Source of the DNA: Carettochelys insculpta
Lineage: Eukaryota > Chordata > Testudines > Carettochelyidae
Direction of reading: 5' to 3'
Assembly: GCF_033958435.1 (NCBI RefSeq)
Contig: NC_134138.1
Span: 205,601,298-205,665,297, forward strand
DNA: 64,000 bases
Of the stretch, positions 55,801 to 64,000 are shown one piece after another. Below the pieces are notes generated by a model. The model was not told the origin of the DNA. It did not search any database and was given only the letters and a program-made list of their open reading frames with translations. The stretch's first letter is position 1. Each line of letters opens with the position of its first letter. The translations under genes were made by a program, and so were the position numbers.

Positions 55801-56405
55801 GAATATGCGTCTAGACATCTGTGGCACCTTCTTCTGGGTGGTGCTTCCAAAAGGAGGCACTTGCTGGTGACTCCCAAGGTGTCTATATGTCCGATCTTCT
55901 TTCAATGGGCCAACTTCACAGGTTCCATTGTTCGTCTCATTGGTCTTGAATCTAGCGTCTATCCCTTCTCCAACTCTTGCAAGTACCTGGAGTTGCTTGA
56001 CTTCCACACCTTACCCATTCATACCTCATTCACTCAATAGGGCAATCAACTGAGCAATCCAAAAATAAAGGGTACAAAGAGTTTTTTCTTTACCTTGCCT
56101 ACTTCTAGGAACTAGTCTGCAAAATATAACATTTCTATGTAAAAAGACTTAATACTAAGTTTCTGCATTCTACATGAAAAGATACAAAATTCCCATGTGA
56201 ACAGACATTACAAAGTTTCTATGTTTTAAATGAAAAGGGTACTAAATTTCTATATAACATGGGTTAATACAAGGATACATAAAATGACTTGATATAATAT
56301 TTAAAAACTCCTGTATTGACACTTCCACATGCGGTTGGAGGTCAGGGTCCTCAACATTCCCAGGCGGTGAGCACCTGCTGTGCCCGCCACAACATTGTGG
56401 AGGGT

Positions 56406-56612
56406 AAGGGGGGATGCTTATGTCCAGGGAGGGGACACTGCTAAACACAAGGTTGTGAGCTCAGTCCTTGAGGAGGCCATGTAGGGGTCTGGGGCAAATC
56501 GATTAAAAAAAATTGTCAGGGATGGTGCTTGGTCCTGCCAAGAGAGTAGCGGACTGGAATCCATGATTTTCCAAGGTCTCTTCCAGCTCTCTGAGATGTG
56601 TATCTCCATATA
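56406..56612 (+). mobile_element. Cry-type tRNA-Lys SINE (turtle)
   Basis: The tRNA-like head (from 'ggggggatgctt') includes 'ctaaacacaaggttgtgagc' and the B-box region 'gagctcagtccttgaggagg'. The unrelated body follows: 'ggggtctggggcaaat', 'gtcagggatggtgcttggt', 'cctgccaagagagtag', 'ggtctcttccagctct'. This order is characteristic of the Cry SINEs of cryptodiran turtles, which are pol III transcripts mobilised by a LINE. It sits beside the Myb-like fragment of Harbinger 3 and is younger than it. A clear target duplication was not found. Confidence 0.85.
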
Positions 56613-56617
56613 TATAG

Positions 56618-56923
56618 TATAGGAGCTGCCACAGAGTGGTCAGCCTGGCACAGTTCCTTCATTTTACTGTGGACTTGTTCCACAGTACTCTCAGGGAGGC
56701 CCCTCATGAGAAGGCCATGGGTGAATGCAGTGGCATTTTGTCACTTCATCCCCATTCCATGGAGGATCTTCTCCTCTTTCCATAACCCAAGAAATTCCCT
56801 CAGCTCCTGCTCCATCCAGGAGGGAGCCCTTTTTTTCTTCTCACTTCTGGGGCCCTGGGAACCCTGGGATGGCTCTGAGAGGTGGGGACCTGGGGCTCCT
56901 GCGGGGGGCTGGCTGCTGGCCAT
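56618..56923 (-). pseudogene. Harbinger Myb/SANT-like fragment (element 3)
   Basis: On minus: a Ser/Pro-rich stretch, then APSWMEQELREFLGLWKEEK, then LHGMGMK, a stop, then QNATAFTHGLLMRGLPESTV and EQVHSKMKELCQADHSV. It matches, block by block, the Myb/trihelix domain of elements 1 and 2 (WT-E--LLGLW-EEE, MGSK, N-AF--LAEGL, HVR-KVKELRQGYA). One in-frame stop falls after MGMK. Similarity ends at the SINE side, so the SINE or an earlier deletion removed the 3' part. It is not functional. Confidence 0.75.
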
Positions 56924-57599
56924 CAGTCTCCGCTGCTGCTCGGGGGCTGTTCAGAGGGCATGCTCTTGGAACTCACGCTGGGGTTGCTCCTAGCATGCTC
57001 TCAGCTTCCTGACACAGGGTTCCTGTATCCATGTTGCTTTTAGGGTGGCTAGGCAAAGGGATCATACGGCCCTGCTGCTGCAGGCTAGAGTGGCCCCGTG
57101 CTCCAGCTGGCCAGTGCCATGGTGGGCCCCTCTTTCAAAAAAGTGGGCCGTGGAGCATCTACATTTGTACCCTTTCAAAATAGTTTTTCAAAAGCAGACA
57201 CTCTTCCTGATACTGGCTTGGGGTTCAGATTTCAATGTTTGTGCCACTTTCCCTCAATTGTCTTTTGAAAGAACTTGTTACACATATGGACGCTTTTCTT
57301 GTTCTTTCAAAAGAGGGCGCAATATTTTGACATTTCATGCATGTGTGGACACAGCTAAAATGCGTTTCAAAATAGTGCTCAGCTATTTAGAAATAGTCTG
57401 CATACATAGAGCCTATTTAGAAACAGAGCCATTGGATTTTGAAATAAGCTTTATTCGCTGTTTATAGAGCCCCTATCTCAAAATACTTATTTTAAAATAG
57501 GTGCTGTTCCTTGCAGAATGAGGTTTACCAAATTTGAAATAAGCCAACTGTTGTTTCAAAATTATTTTGAAATACAGGGTGCATTGTGTAGACACTTGC

Positions 57600-59002
57600 A
57601 TAGTTATTTTGAAATAGCAGGTGCGATTAGCTGTGCACACACCCACAGATGATGTTAGCAAGTCCGTCGCCCTGGAAGTCAATGGAGCTAGAGTCATTTA
57701 AGCCAGTCTGAACTGGGGCTAAGCTGTTACCTTCAGACAGAAGGTAACAGATTTGAATGTGGCCCATGCAGGTTATTAAATGTGTGCCCACGCCTCCAGG
57801 GGTGAGTTTGACCCATTAACTTCCACTGGTTTTCCCAAAAACTGCTTTTTTTGCCTCAGTTACAGGAGGCCAGTGGAAAGGGTCTAACTAGTGGGAGCTC
57901 TCTGTAGGGCTGGATCAGGCTAAGTGAAAACTGGGGTACTGTGGCCTGCGGGGAAGAGCTCGTATGGACAAGCTATCAACCCCTCTGTCATCTTGGTACC
58001 TCTCTATGGGTTGGCACCATGTGAAAGAAGTTGTTTAAAAGTGCTTCCACATGCCAGCTGTTTTTCTCCTGTGTTCAGCAGAGCCAAACAACTTTGCTCC
58101 TTCCTCTTTTTGATAAATGAGACCATTGGAACAGTTCAACCTGTTCCTTCAGACATTCTTTTACTCAGTTCTCTCTGCTCACATGACAGATCTTTTCCTG
58201 TCAACGAGCAACTCTCCCCGCCTTCTGGCCACAGAAGGTGCATAGGTTGAAAGCACTAAGGACAAAACAAATGACTGAGAAAGCAATGTAGACATTTCTT
58301 AAGCACTTAACTGAGACTGGACCCATAATTTAAGAAGCTGAGTCACGAGAGTGAGCTTATCTCTCTGTCCAAAGTCCAGAATAACATGAGCTGAGACTTA
58401 TGGCCCATGTGACAATGACAGTCATTGGTATTCATCAGACTGCAGTTCTGCATCCATTACTAACTAGTATCAGCTCCTGGCTTTAAAATAAAAAAACAAA
58501 GAAATTGAGACAAAACTTTAAAATAAGCAAATTCCATAATCCAGCATGATTTTAGTTACTGCACGACCACTTATTAAGGGTGTGGTCGGGTTCCTTGTGG
58601 CCCCACAGCATTTGTTGACAGCCACTAGCCCTGGCACTCAGTGTTCTGTGCTGCTATCTAATTGTAATTTATCCTTACATGTCTTCTAAGAGTCCAGCAA
58701 GCAGTGGAAGTATTAGTAATGCTGCTAGAGACAATATTGACCTCCCATGGTCTAGCAAATTTTCTCATTTGGCACAGGTCAGGTCCTGAGCGTGCTGATG
58801 AGAGAGGGTTAACCTGCATACACATATTAATTGCCACATTTTCTCCCCTCCCTCCTTCAGAAGCCCTTTTATCTGACTCCTTAATCTCATTGCTCCGCTC
58901 TTCCTTGTGCTCCAGCCTTTTGCTCAGCTGTGAGTGCAGAATCACTTTAGTGCAAGCTATGCTCTCTCTCCAGAGACTGCATCCTGCTCTGAAAATGGAC
59001 TT
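57600..59002. other. Non-coding stretch, nothing recognised
   Basis: No gene recognised. The 58658-59083 minus open frame partly overlaps the PLE palindrome and resembles nothing. Confidence 0.5.
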
Positions 59003-59013
59003 CACAACCTGCA

Positions 59014-59190
59014 AGAACAGCCAGAAGTCCTGTGGCACCTTATAGACTAACAGATATTTTGGGACATAAGCTTTTGTGGGCAAAGACCTGTGAAAGCTTA
59101 TGCTCCAAAATATCTGTTAGTCTATCAGGTGCCACAGGACTTCTTGTTGTTCTCGAAGATACAGACTAACACAGCTACCTCTCTGATACT
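59014..59190. mobile_element. PLE palindrome 3 (family A), 11-bp TSD
   Basis: The left arm 'gaagtcctgtggcacctta' to 'taagcttttgtgggcaaag' is mirrored by the right arm 'gtgaaagcttatgctcc' to 'ggtgccacaggacttcttg'. The right arm goes on to the unit end 'ctctgatact', while the left arm begins abruptly at 'agaacagcc'. CACAACCTGCA flanks both sides (59003-59013 and 59191-59201), so the palindrome is a single insertion. The centre near 59097 is at the stem II hairpin. Confidence 0.85.
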
Positions 59191-59201
59191 CACAACCTGC
59201 A

Positions 59202-59439
59202 GTACTTCCAACTCTTCCTATTTCCCTTGCAGTTGACAGGCTTCTTTTTAAACTCTTTGCCCCCACTCTCGCAGAAAATCATAGGGGTGTGCCAGTTATC
59301 AGATAGACCAGCCACAGCAGGAAGTTGTGGAAGAAGGGGAGAACTTAAAAGCAGTTTCCTATCTGCCTCTCTTCTTCTCCTTCTGTACACTGCCTGCATT
59401 AGCCCTTTCCACTGTCTTTCAGAAAAGCTGCCTCAGGAG
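59202..59439. other. Short non-coding spacer
   Basis: Nothing recognised between the PLE palindrome and the LINE fragment. Confidence 0.5.
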
Positions 59440-59862
59440 CTATAACTATCACCTGCATTAGCATTCCTAAAAGCAGTAGGTAGTCTGTCGTGCCTAACGA
59501 AGACTTCTTGAGATTGCACAGGCTCATCGGTTGTGGACTTGCATGTGGCTGAGGTGTCCAAGCTTTGAACGGCATGGGCGTTCACAGTGGGGGCAAGGGA
59601 AATGTCCTGGCTCTGTTGGTGTGGCTGCTGCTGTTGCTTTCTTCTTCTCACAAGCATCAATGAGGTGTACACGTTGCTGCACTTCAAAGTTGTCATATGT
59701 GTGTTGTGTGAGAGCACGCCAGCCTGTTCGGTCTTCTGCATGCTGCTCTAGCTGATCTGGCTTTAAACCAGAATGAGCAATGTTGGCCTTCACGCAGTCT
59801 TTATACCTCTTGCAGGGCCTACCTTGATTCCTTTTGTGCTGGGAGAGTTCAATTCCTAAAAG
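59440..59862 (-). mobile_element. 5'-truncated non-LTR retrotransposon fragment
   Basis: A coding remnant on minus (below), followed by about 80 bp of 3' sequence. The 5' boundary is near 59862, where recognisable coding similarity starts abruptly after a pyrimidine-rich 'acttttacttacttttag'. No poly(A) tail or target duplication is evident. The family is uncertain: the layout (basic KRYKD-type segment, WR and ACE blocks, terminal zinc finger) is seen at the C-terminus of several LINE clades. Confidence 0.6.
59524..59862 (-). pseudogene. LINE ORF2 C-terminal tail with C2H2 zinc finger
   Basis: The translation has ELSQHKRNQGRPCKRYKDCV, then a LKPDQLEQHAEDRTGWRALT block, then VQQRVHLIDACEKKK, then the finger CPHCERPCRSKLGHLSHMQVH (C-x2-C-x12-H-x3-H) and a stop. 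LINE-encoded polymerases of several clades end with such a tail, which may help bind target DNA or the element's own RNA. Reverse transcriptase and endonuclease are missing through 5' truncation. The surviving 110 or so codons are open without a break, so this copy is fairly young or recently inserted. It could be mistaken for a host zinc-finger exon. Confidence 0.65.
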
Positions 59863-60919
59863 TAAGTAAAAGTTAAAAGGGCTCCAGGTGACAGCCATTG
59901 CTGGCAGCGAACTGAGCAGAGAGGAGTGAGGAAAGTAGAAGCCACTTTTGTATTTTCTTTATTAAAAATCACTAGAAAAGACCGGTGGGTGGAGGATTTC
60001 CTTCCCGATTTCATTTTTTTTCTAGCTTGACTTTTTTATTCCCTCAGATGTGTTAAATGTTGTTTCACACTAAGTAGGACTGGGACCTAGAGACCTAATG
60101 TCCATGGGAGTGGTTGATGTGCAGCCTCTCCCTCAGTCTATTACAGGATGTGGGACATTATCACATGCAAGTGAATGCCTGCCACTGTGTTCTGTGGGGT
60201 GAGGGCCCCTGTTGCTTCACCTTTTACTGTAGGCGACAAATGGATCTGAACAGCTGCCCCTCCAGGGCATCATGGCCTTGCTCCACTTCAAACCTATCTT
60301 CACCCCACCCCATGCTTCCAGGGGCATGCACAGAAAGCACCAAGAGCATGTGCAATTCCTCGGCATGGAGTTTGCATGTCCTGGTTCACAAGCTCAGTAA
60401 AATCCCTGGAGTTTCTTCTAATCCTCAAGCCATCTGAATATTCCCTGGAATGTTCAGCCAGTCTCCCCTTGGCTGCCCCAGAGAGATGATTGGACGTCCT
60501 GAGAGCTGGGGCATGCCACTTGCTAGCCTGCAGTCTGACAGTGGGGCCTGTGAGTGCTTGTCTTGTCAGAGCCAGTGGAGGTGAGGGGAGGACCCCAGTA
60601 GACATAGACAAGACTTCCTCGAGCCAAAGGCAGATGATAGCAAGGTGTCGTGGTGTCACACTTGGTACCTTGGCTGGAAGGGCCAGTGGCTGCCATTGAC
60701 CAACAATCAGTCTGTGAATAACTCATTATGTAAGTGCAATGTCTGGTGAGATCATCCCCCGGTTGTGCAAGATTTAGATGCAGGTGTGACATCTTTCAGA
60801 TGAGACATAAAAGTGAGGTTTTGGCCATTCATGGTCATCCAGATTTTCTAGCTTTTTTTCCCTGCTCAGGAGAACAGGAGTGTTCACCAGAGCCACACAA
60901 GTTTCTGTGTTTGTATTTC
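59863..60919. other. Non-coding stretch, nothing recognised
   Basis: A short string 'agaaaagaccggtgggtgga' near 59971 recurs at 63792. Otherwise nothing recognised. Confidence 0.5.
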
Positions 60920-60922
60920 TAA

Positions 60923-61604
60923 GGCTACGTCTACACATGAAGCCAACATCGAAATAGGCTATTTCGATGAATAACGTCTACACGTCCTCCAGGGCTGGCA
61001 ACGTCGATGTTCAACTTCGACGTTGCGCGGCACCACATCGAAATAGGCGCTGTGAGGGTACGTCTACACGCCAAAGTAGCACACATCGAAATAAGGGTGC
61101 CAGGCACAGCTGCAGACAGGGTCACAGGGCGGACTCAACAGCAAGCCGCTCCCTTAAAGGGCCCCTCCCAGACACAGTTGCACTAAACAACACAAGATAC
61201 ACAGAGCCGACAACTGGTTGCAGACCCTGTGCCTGCAGCATGGATCCCCAGCTGCCGCAGCAGCAGCCAGAAGCCCTGGGCTAAGGGCTGCTGCCCACGG
61301 TGACCATAGAGCCCCGCAGCGGCTGGAGAGAGAGCATCTCTCAACCCCCCAGCTGATGGCCGCCATGGAGGACCCAGCAATTTCGACATTGCGGGACGCG
61401 GATCATCTACACGGTCCCTACTTCGACGTTGAACGTCAAAGTAGGGCGCTATTCCGATCCCCTCATGAGGTTAGCGACTTCGACATCTCGCCGCCTAACG
61501 TCGAAGTTAACTTCGAAATAGCTCCCGACGCGTGTAGCCGTGACGGGCGCTATTTCGAAGTTAGTGCCGCTAGTTCGAAGTAGCGTGCACGTGTAGACAC
61601 AGCT
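60923..61604 (-). mobile_element. Harbinger MITE copy 2 (682 bp, TSD TAA)
   Basis: The reverse-orientation sister of the 10.3-kb MITE. The left end here is GGCTACGTCTACACATG and the right end, reverse-complemented, AGCTGTGTCTACACGTG. TAA flanks both sides (60920-60922 and 61605-61607). The interior is the same fusion of the two ends of the full-length element. The transposase start reads MDPQLPQQQPEALG and then a stop, as in copy 1. High CpG content and high similarity to copy 1 indicate a common, fairly recent amplification. Confidence 0.92.
61415..61447. repeat. 33-bp subterminal near-palindrome (MITE copy 2)
   Basis: Same structure as at 10469, 32168 and 47272. Here two positions have changed (T for the first G, and AAAG for GAAG in one arm). 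Confidence 0.8.
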
Positions 61605-61881
61605 TAAGTGACTCTAACAGGCATTTGATTTGGTTTAGGATTTAGCAGTTCCCAAATGTTATTGGTTCCTGGGCTATCTTCTTAAAACATTGCTGTGAGG
61701 GAAATGGAAATTGCACTCTTGAATCACAATTTATGCTTAGATCTCTGTGAAGTTACAGCTCCTGTCCCTGAGTTTCACTTTGAGTTTTGGTGTTTGAACC
61801 CCTCAAAACCATGTGAAATCATGACAAAAAGCAGTCAAGTAGCACTTTAAAGACTACCCAAATAGTTTATTAGGTGATGAG

Positions 61882-61909
61882 CTTTCGTGGGACAGACCCA
61901 CTTCTTCAG
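61882..61909 (-). ncRNA. Hammerhead-like core in PLE arm
   Basis: Minus strand: CUGAAGA, perfect stem II GUGGG/CCCAC with loop UCUGU, then GAAAG. A possible stem I pairs GGU just before CUGAAGA with ACC after the GAAAGCUCAUC segment. This is the best-preserved core in the window. Confidence 0.6.
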
Positions 61910-62214
61910 ACCATAGCCAGACCAGAACAGACTCAATATTTAAGACACAGAGAACCAAAAACAGTAAGCAAGGAGGACAAATCAGAAAAAGATAATCAAG
62001 GTGAGCAAATCAGAGAGTGGAGGGGCGGGGGGGAAGGTCAAGAATTAGATTGAGCCAAGTATGCAGACAAGCCCCTATAGTGACTCAGAAAGTTCCCATC
62101 ACAATTTAAACCATGTGTTAATGTGCCGAATTTGAATATAAAAGCCAGCTCGGCAGCTTCTCTTTCCAGAACGGTGTGATAATTCTTCTTCAGTAACACA
62201 CATACCTTTAGGTC

Positions 62215-62585
62215 TGGTCATCACCTACAGCCCCCAACTCAGACCACTGCAACGAATTATTAAAGACCTACAACCTACCCTTAATCAGGATGCCACACTC
62301 CAGAAGGCCCTGGGTGACATGCCTGTTCTCTCCTCCAGACAACCTCCCAACATCATGAGGATCCTCACTAACTGCCACAGTCTATACCCCAGGAACACCA
62401 GTCCTGGAACCTTTCCCTGCAACAAAGCCCACTGCCAGCTTTGTCCACATATCTTCTCTGGAAATACCATCGCTGGACCTAACCAGGTTACTCACAGAAT
62501 CACGGGCACTTTCTCATGCTCCTCTATTAACATCATATGTGCCATCATGTGCCAACAATGCCCAGATGCTTTGTATGCACCTAAT
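62215..62585 (+). pseudogene. PLE linker/GIY-YIG fragment
   Basis: An open frame reads HITYSPQLRPLQ-type sequence, then IIKDLQPTLNQDATLQKALG, PPNIMRILTNCHSLYPRN, the Cys-rich NKAHCQLCPHIFSGNT, and CSSINIICAIMCQQCPDALY. The last block is the beginning of the GIY-YIG endonuclease fold. Coding sequence stops exactly where the second signature half (Y-I-G) would follow and jumps to the terminal repeat. The reverse transcriptase is absent. The retained frame has no stop for about 90 codons, so the copy is young, but it cannot encode a complete enzyme. Confidence 0.75.
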
Positions 62586-62691
62586 AAACTATTTTGCTAG
62601 TCTTTAAAGTGCTACTTGACTGCTTTTTGTTTTGATAGTGTATAGACTAGCACGGCTTCCTCTCTGTTACTATTCAACATGTGAAATCATG

Positions 62692-63491
62692 GTCTGCCTG
62701 ATTCTGATGCAAATTTATAGGTTGACCACACTTTCTTGAAACTGAGTCTAGGTTTGCTTGTAGGAGTCTTGAGTCTTAATGACCTTTATGGGTCATCTGT
62801 TCTATGTTTCAAGCTTTCAGAGAAAAAGAGTGTGGAGATGATTTAGGGTTTTATGACACAAACAGTTTGTACAATTCTATCATTAACATTGGTATTCTCA
62901 CTACATTTCAATTCTGGACAGATATTCTGCCCACATAAATCTGCAGCTTCATTGAATACAGAGTATCCTGGATGGTTGCATAGTGCTTTTGTGCTCAACA
63001 ACATTTTTTTCACTTGGGAGTTATTCCGGTATATAATTTGTGCAGTGCATCAGTCTGAATTTGTAAAGTGATACAGTATGAAAGGTATCATAAATAAGTG
63101 ACCTTATACGATAGTTAAAAGGATTAAATGACAGCTTAGAGTATAATTTTAGATCATTAGAATCCAAAGGGGGACACAGAAATATACTTATACAGTTGTG
63201 CACTTAAAATTGTGCACCCAAATAGGCATCTTTGTGTGCAAATGCCTAATTAGGCACCTACAGTCACATTAATTACATGCACAAAGACAGGCATATAATT
63301 GCTTGCACATAACAGTGAAAGGATCCTGAACTGCTCTTTTAAAATGTGGCTTTGATTATCTAAAATTATACTCTGATGGTCTATTTGCTATTTTGAGTTA
63401 TTACAATGAACGTGTGGAGATAACATCATTGCAAAGATATGCCCCACTAGTAGATGGATGTCCGTTTCAGATGAACGTGTTGAAGTTCCAA
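62692..63491. other. Non-coding stretch, nothing recognised
   Basis: AT-rich, with no gene or repeat recognised. Confidence 0.5.
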
Positions 63492-63759
63492 GGCTGCGCT
63501 TGCACTAGAAGCAAATGTCTACAGACGTTACTGTTGGAAGAGATGTTCTGACAAAACTTCTGTCAACAGATCGCATCTACACGTAAAAGTAGATTGATCT
63601 TTTGATCCACTCTGGCAACAAAAGGGCCCCCAGAGCATCTACACCGCTTTTCTGTCAACAGTTTCTGTCAACAAACCATGTTTTGTGTGTAGACAAGCCT
63701 TGAGTTTTGTTCATAAAACCCCTGCTTTATCTACCAAACTCACTAGTGTAGACATAGCC
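63492..63759. mobile_element. Small MITE, GGCT..CACTAG termini
   Basis: Left GGCTGCGCTTGCACTAG and right (reverse-complemented) GGCTATGTCTACACTAG pair imperfectly. Flanking triplets CAA and TAA are nearly alike. An internal 'gtgtagacaagcc' at about 63690 could be an alternative right end. 'tctgtcaaca' repeats several times. There is no coding capacity. Confidence 0.6.
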
Positions 63760-64000
63760 TAAGTGATTATATGGACATTTTTGGAACTCAGAAAAGACCG
63801 GTGGGTGGAGGTTTTGAAAGAACAAGGTATCTTCCAGTGCCTTCTAATTTTATCTTAAAACAAGAATCAAAACGACAAGTAGACGCATAAATATACAGGT
63901 AAATATTTTTACTATGGTTTACATAAGTTAACAAATCTTTGATTCACACTTCTGCAAAGAGATGATTTCCTTTTATGAGGTGATGAGTTCTTTAAATTCC
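63760..64000. other. Non-coding end of window
   Basis: Nothing recognised in the last 240 bases apart from the short shared string at 63792. Confidence 0.5.

Larger units (their letters stand above)
55038..57356 (+). mobile_element. PIF/Harbinger element 3, decayed, TSD AAA
   Basis: The left end is AGCTATGTCTACACGTAAGC and the right, reverse-complemented, AGCTGTGTCCACACATGC. AAA is duplicated (55035-55037 and 57357-57359). Inside, a transposase fragment on plus and a Myb/SANT-like fragment on minus face each other: the same convergent plan as elements 1 and 2, in the opposite orientation. Subterminal repeats use 'ttcaaaag' motifs, not 'ttcgaaata', so it is a distinct subfamily. A SINE has landed in it. 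Confidence 0.8.
54943..57599. mobile_element. Outer MITE, split by a Harbinger element
   Basis: The left end GGCTATGTCTACACAGCAGC is followed by TTATTCC/GAATA/TTCTGG-rich sequence like the element at 12891. After the inserted Harbinger, similar AATAG/TTTTGAAATA-rich sequence resumes (57357-57599) and ends at 'tgtgtagacacttgc'. The two halves without the insert would total about 335 bp. The right end is a weak match and no target duplication is clear. Confidence 0.5.
61824..62677 (+). mobile_element. Penelope-like element, family B, 14-bp TSD
   Basis: CATGTGAAATCATG is repeated at 61810-61823 and 62678-62691, marking one insertion. The structure is: a reverse-complemented copy of the element's 3' part (61824-about 62210, with the terminal repeat, hammerhead-like core and the end of the coding region), then plus-strand coding sequence (62215-62585), then the plus-strand terminal end ('acctaataaactattttgc' to 'ctctctgttac'). 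Such a partial inverted copy joined to a sense copy is a known habit of PLEs. Confidence 0.85.

Noticed and set aside
61415..61447. The 33-bp palindrome as a transcription terminator hairpin
   Set aside because: It has no U-tract, lies in a eukaryotic transposon and is conserved as DNA in non-transcribed MITEs, so a protein-binding or structural DNA role fits better.
1..64000. tRNA, rRNA, CRISPR arrays, bacterial operons or ribosome binding sites
   Set aside because: The sequence is clearly animal nuclear DNA. No intact tRNA cloverleaf or rRNA stretch was noticed; the only tRNA-like parts are SINE heads at 56.4 and 41.1 kb.

Overview
The window is vertebrate nuclear DNA, most likely from a cryptodiran turtle. 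The turtle call rests on repeats recognised by eye: a tRNA-Lys-derived Cry-type SINE at 56.4 kb, two CR1 LINE 3' ends (18.2 and 45.1 kb), many Penelope-like element (PLE) pieces of the kind common in turtles and crocodilians, and several PIF/Harbinger elements and MITEs with GGC..GTCTACAC termini. The background is AT-rich and stop-rich in all frames, with microsatellites. I recognise no exon of a host gene. The window is best read as intergenic or deep intronic sequence, and everything here that resembles coding sequence belongs to a transposable element.

Layout. 0-10 kb: mostly featureless, with two PLE fragments (4.8, 6.6 kb) and two eroded MITEs (5.2, 8.4 kb). 10.3-11.0 kb: a 700-bp Harbinger MITE with TAA duplications. 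12.9-14.1 kb: a decayed Harbinger transposase. 15.4-16.7 kb: a decayed PLE with a GIY-YIG remnant. 18.2 kb: CR1. 21.5 kb: old MITE. 22.2-23.4 kb: PLE with long inverted arms. 26.3 kb: a PLE palindrome with 10-bp target duplications. 26.8-27.7 kb: an 843-bp MITE with TAG duplications. 32.0-36.0 kb: a two-gene Harbinger element. 36.5-39.8 kb: a 5'-truncated Ty3/Gypsy element with integrase upstream of reverse transcriptase (Gmr1-like order). 41.1 kb: MIR/CORE-SINE-like. 42.2 kb: second PLE palindrome. 42.4-42.9 kb: foldback MITE. 45.1-45.8 kb: CR1 and PLE. 47.1-52.2 kb: a second two-gene Harbinger element, with what looks like a solo LTR inside. 54.9-57.6 kb: a nest of SINE in Harbinger in MITE. 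59.0 kb: third PLE palindrome, with 11-bp target duplications. 59.4-59.9 kb: C-terminal piece of a non-LTR retrotransposon ending in a C2H2 finger. 60.9-61.6 kb: second copy of the 10.3-kb MITE, inverted. 61.8-62.7 kb: PLE with 14-bp target duplications. 63.5 kb: small MITE.

How the parts relate. The two large Harbinger elements carry the standard pair of genes, convergently arranged: a Myb/SANT-like DNA-binding protein on + and a DDE transposase on -. The transposase is split by a short intron. Both copies are disabled, but the second keeps an intact DD35E core. The 682-700-bp MITEs are internally deleted versions of the same element: they keep both ends and the starts of both genes. All four copies share a 33-bp subterminal near-palindrome, a candidate binding site for the Myb protein or the transposase.

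The most interesting system is the PLE set. Their terminal repeats carry a hammerhead-ribozyme-like core (CUGANGA, short stem II, GAAA). Three short PLE insertions are palindromes whose centre falls on stem II of that core, and at least two are single insertion events because one target-site duplication encloses the whole palindrome.
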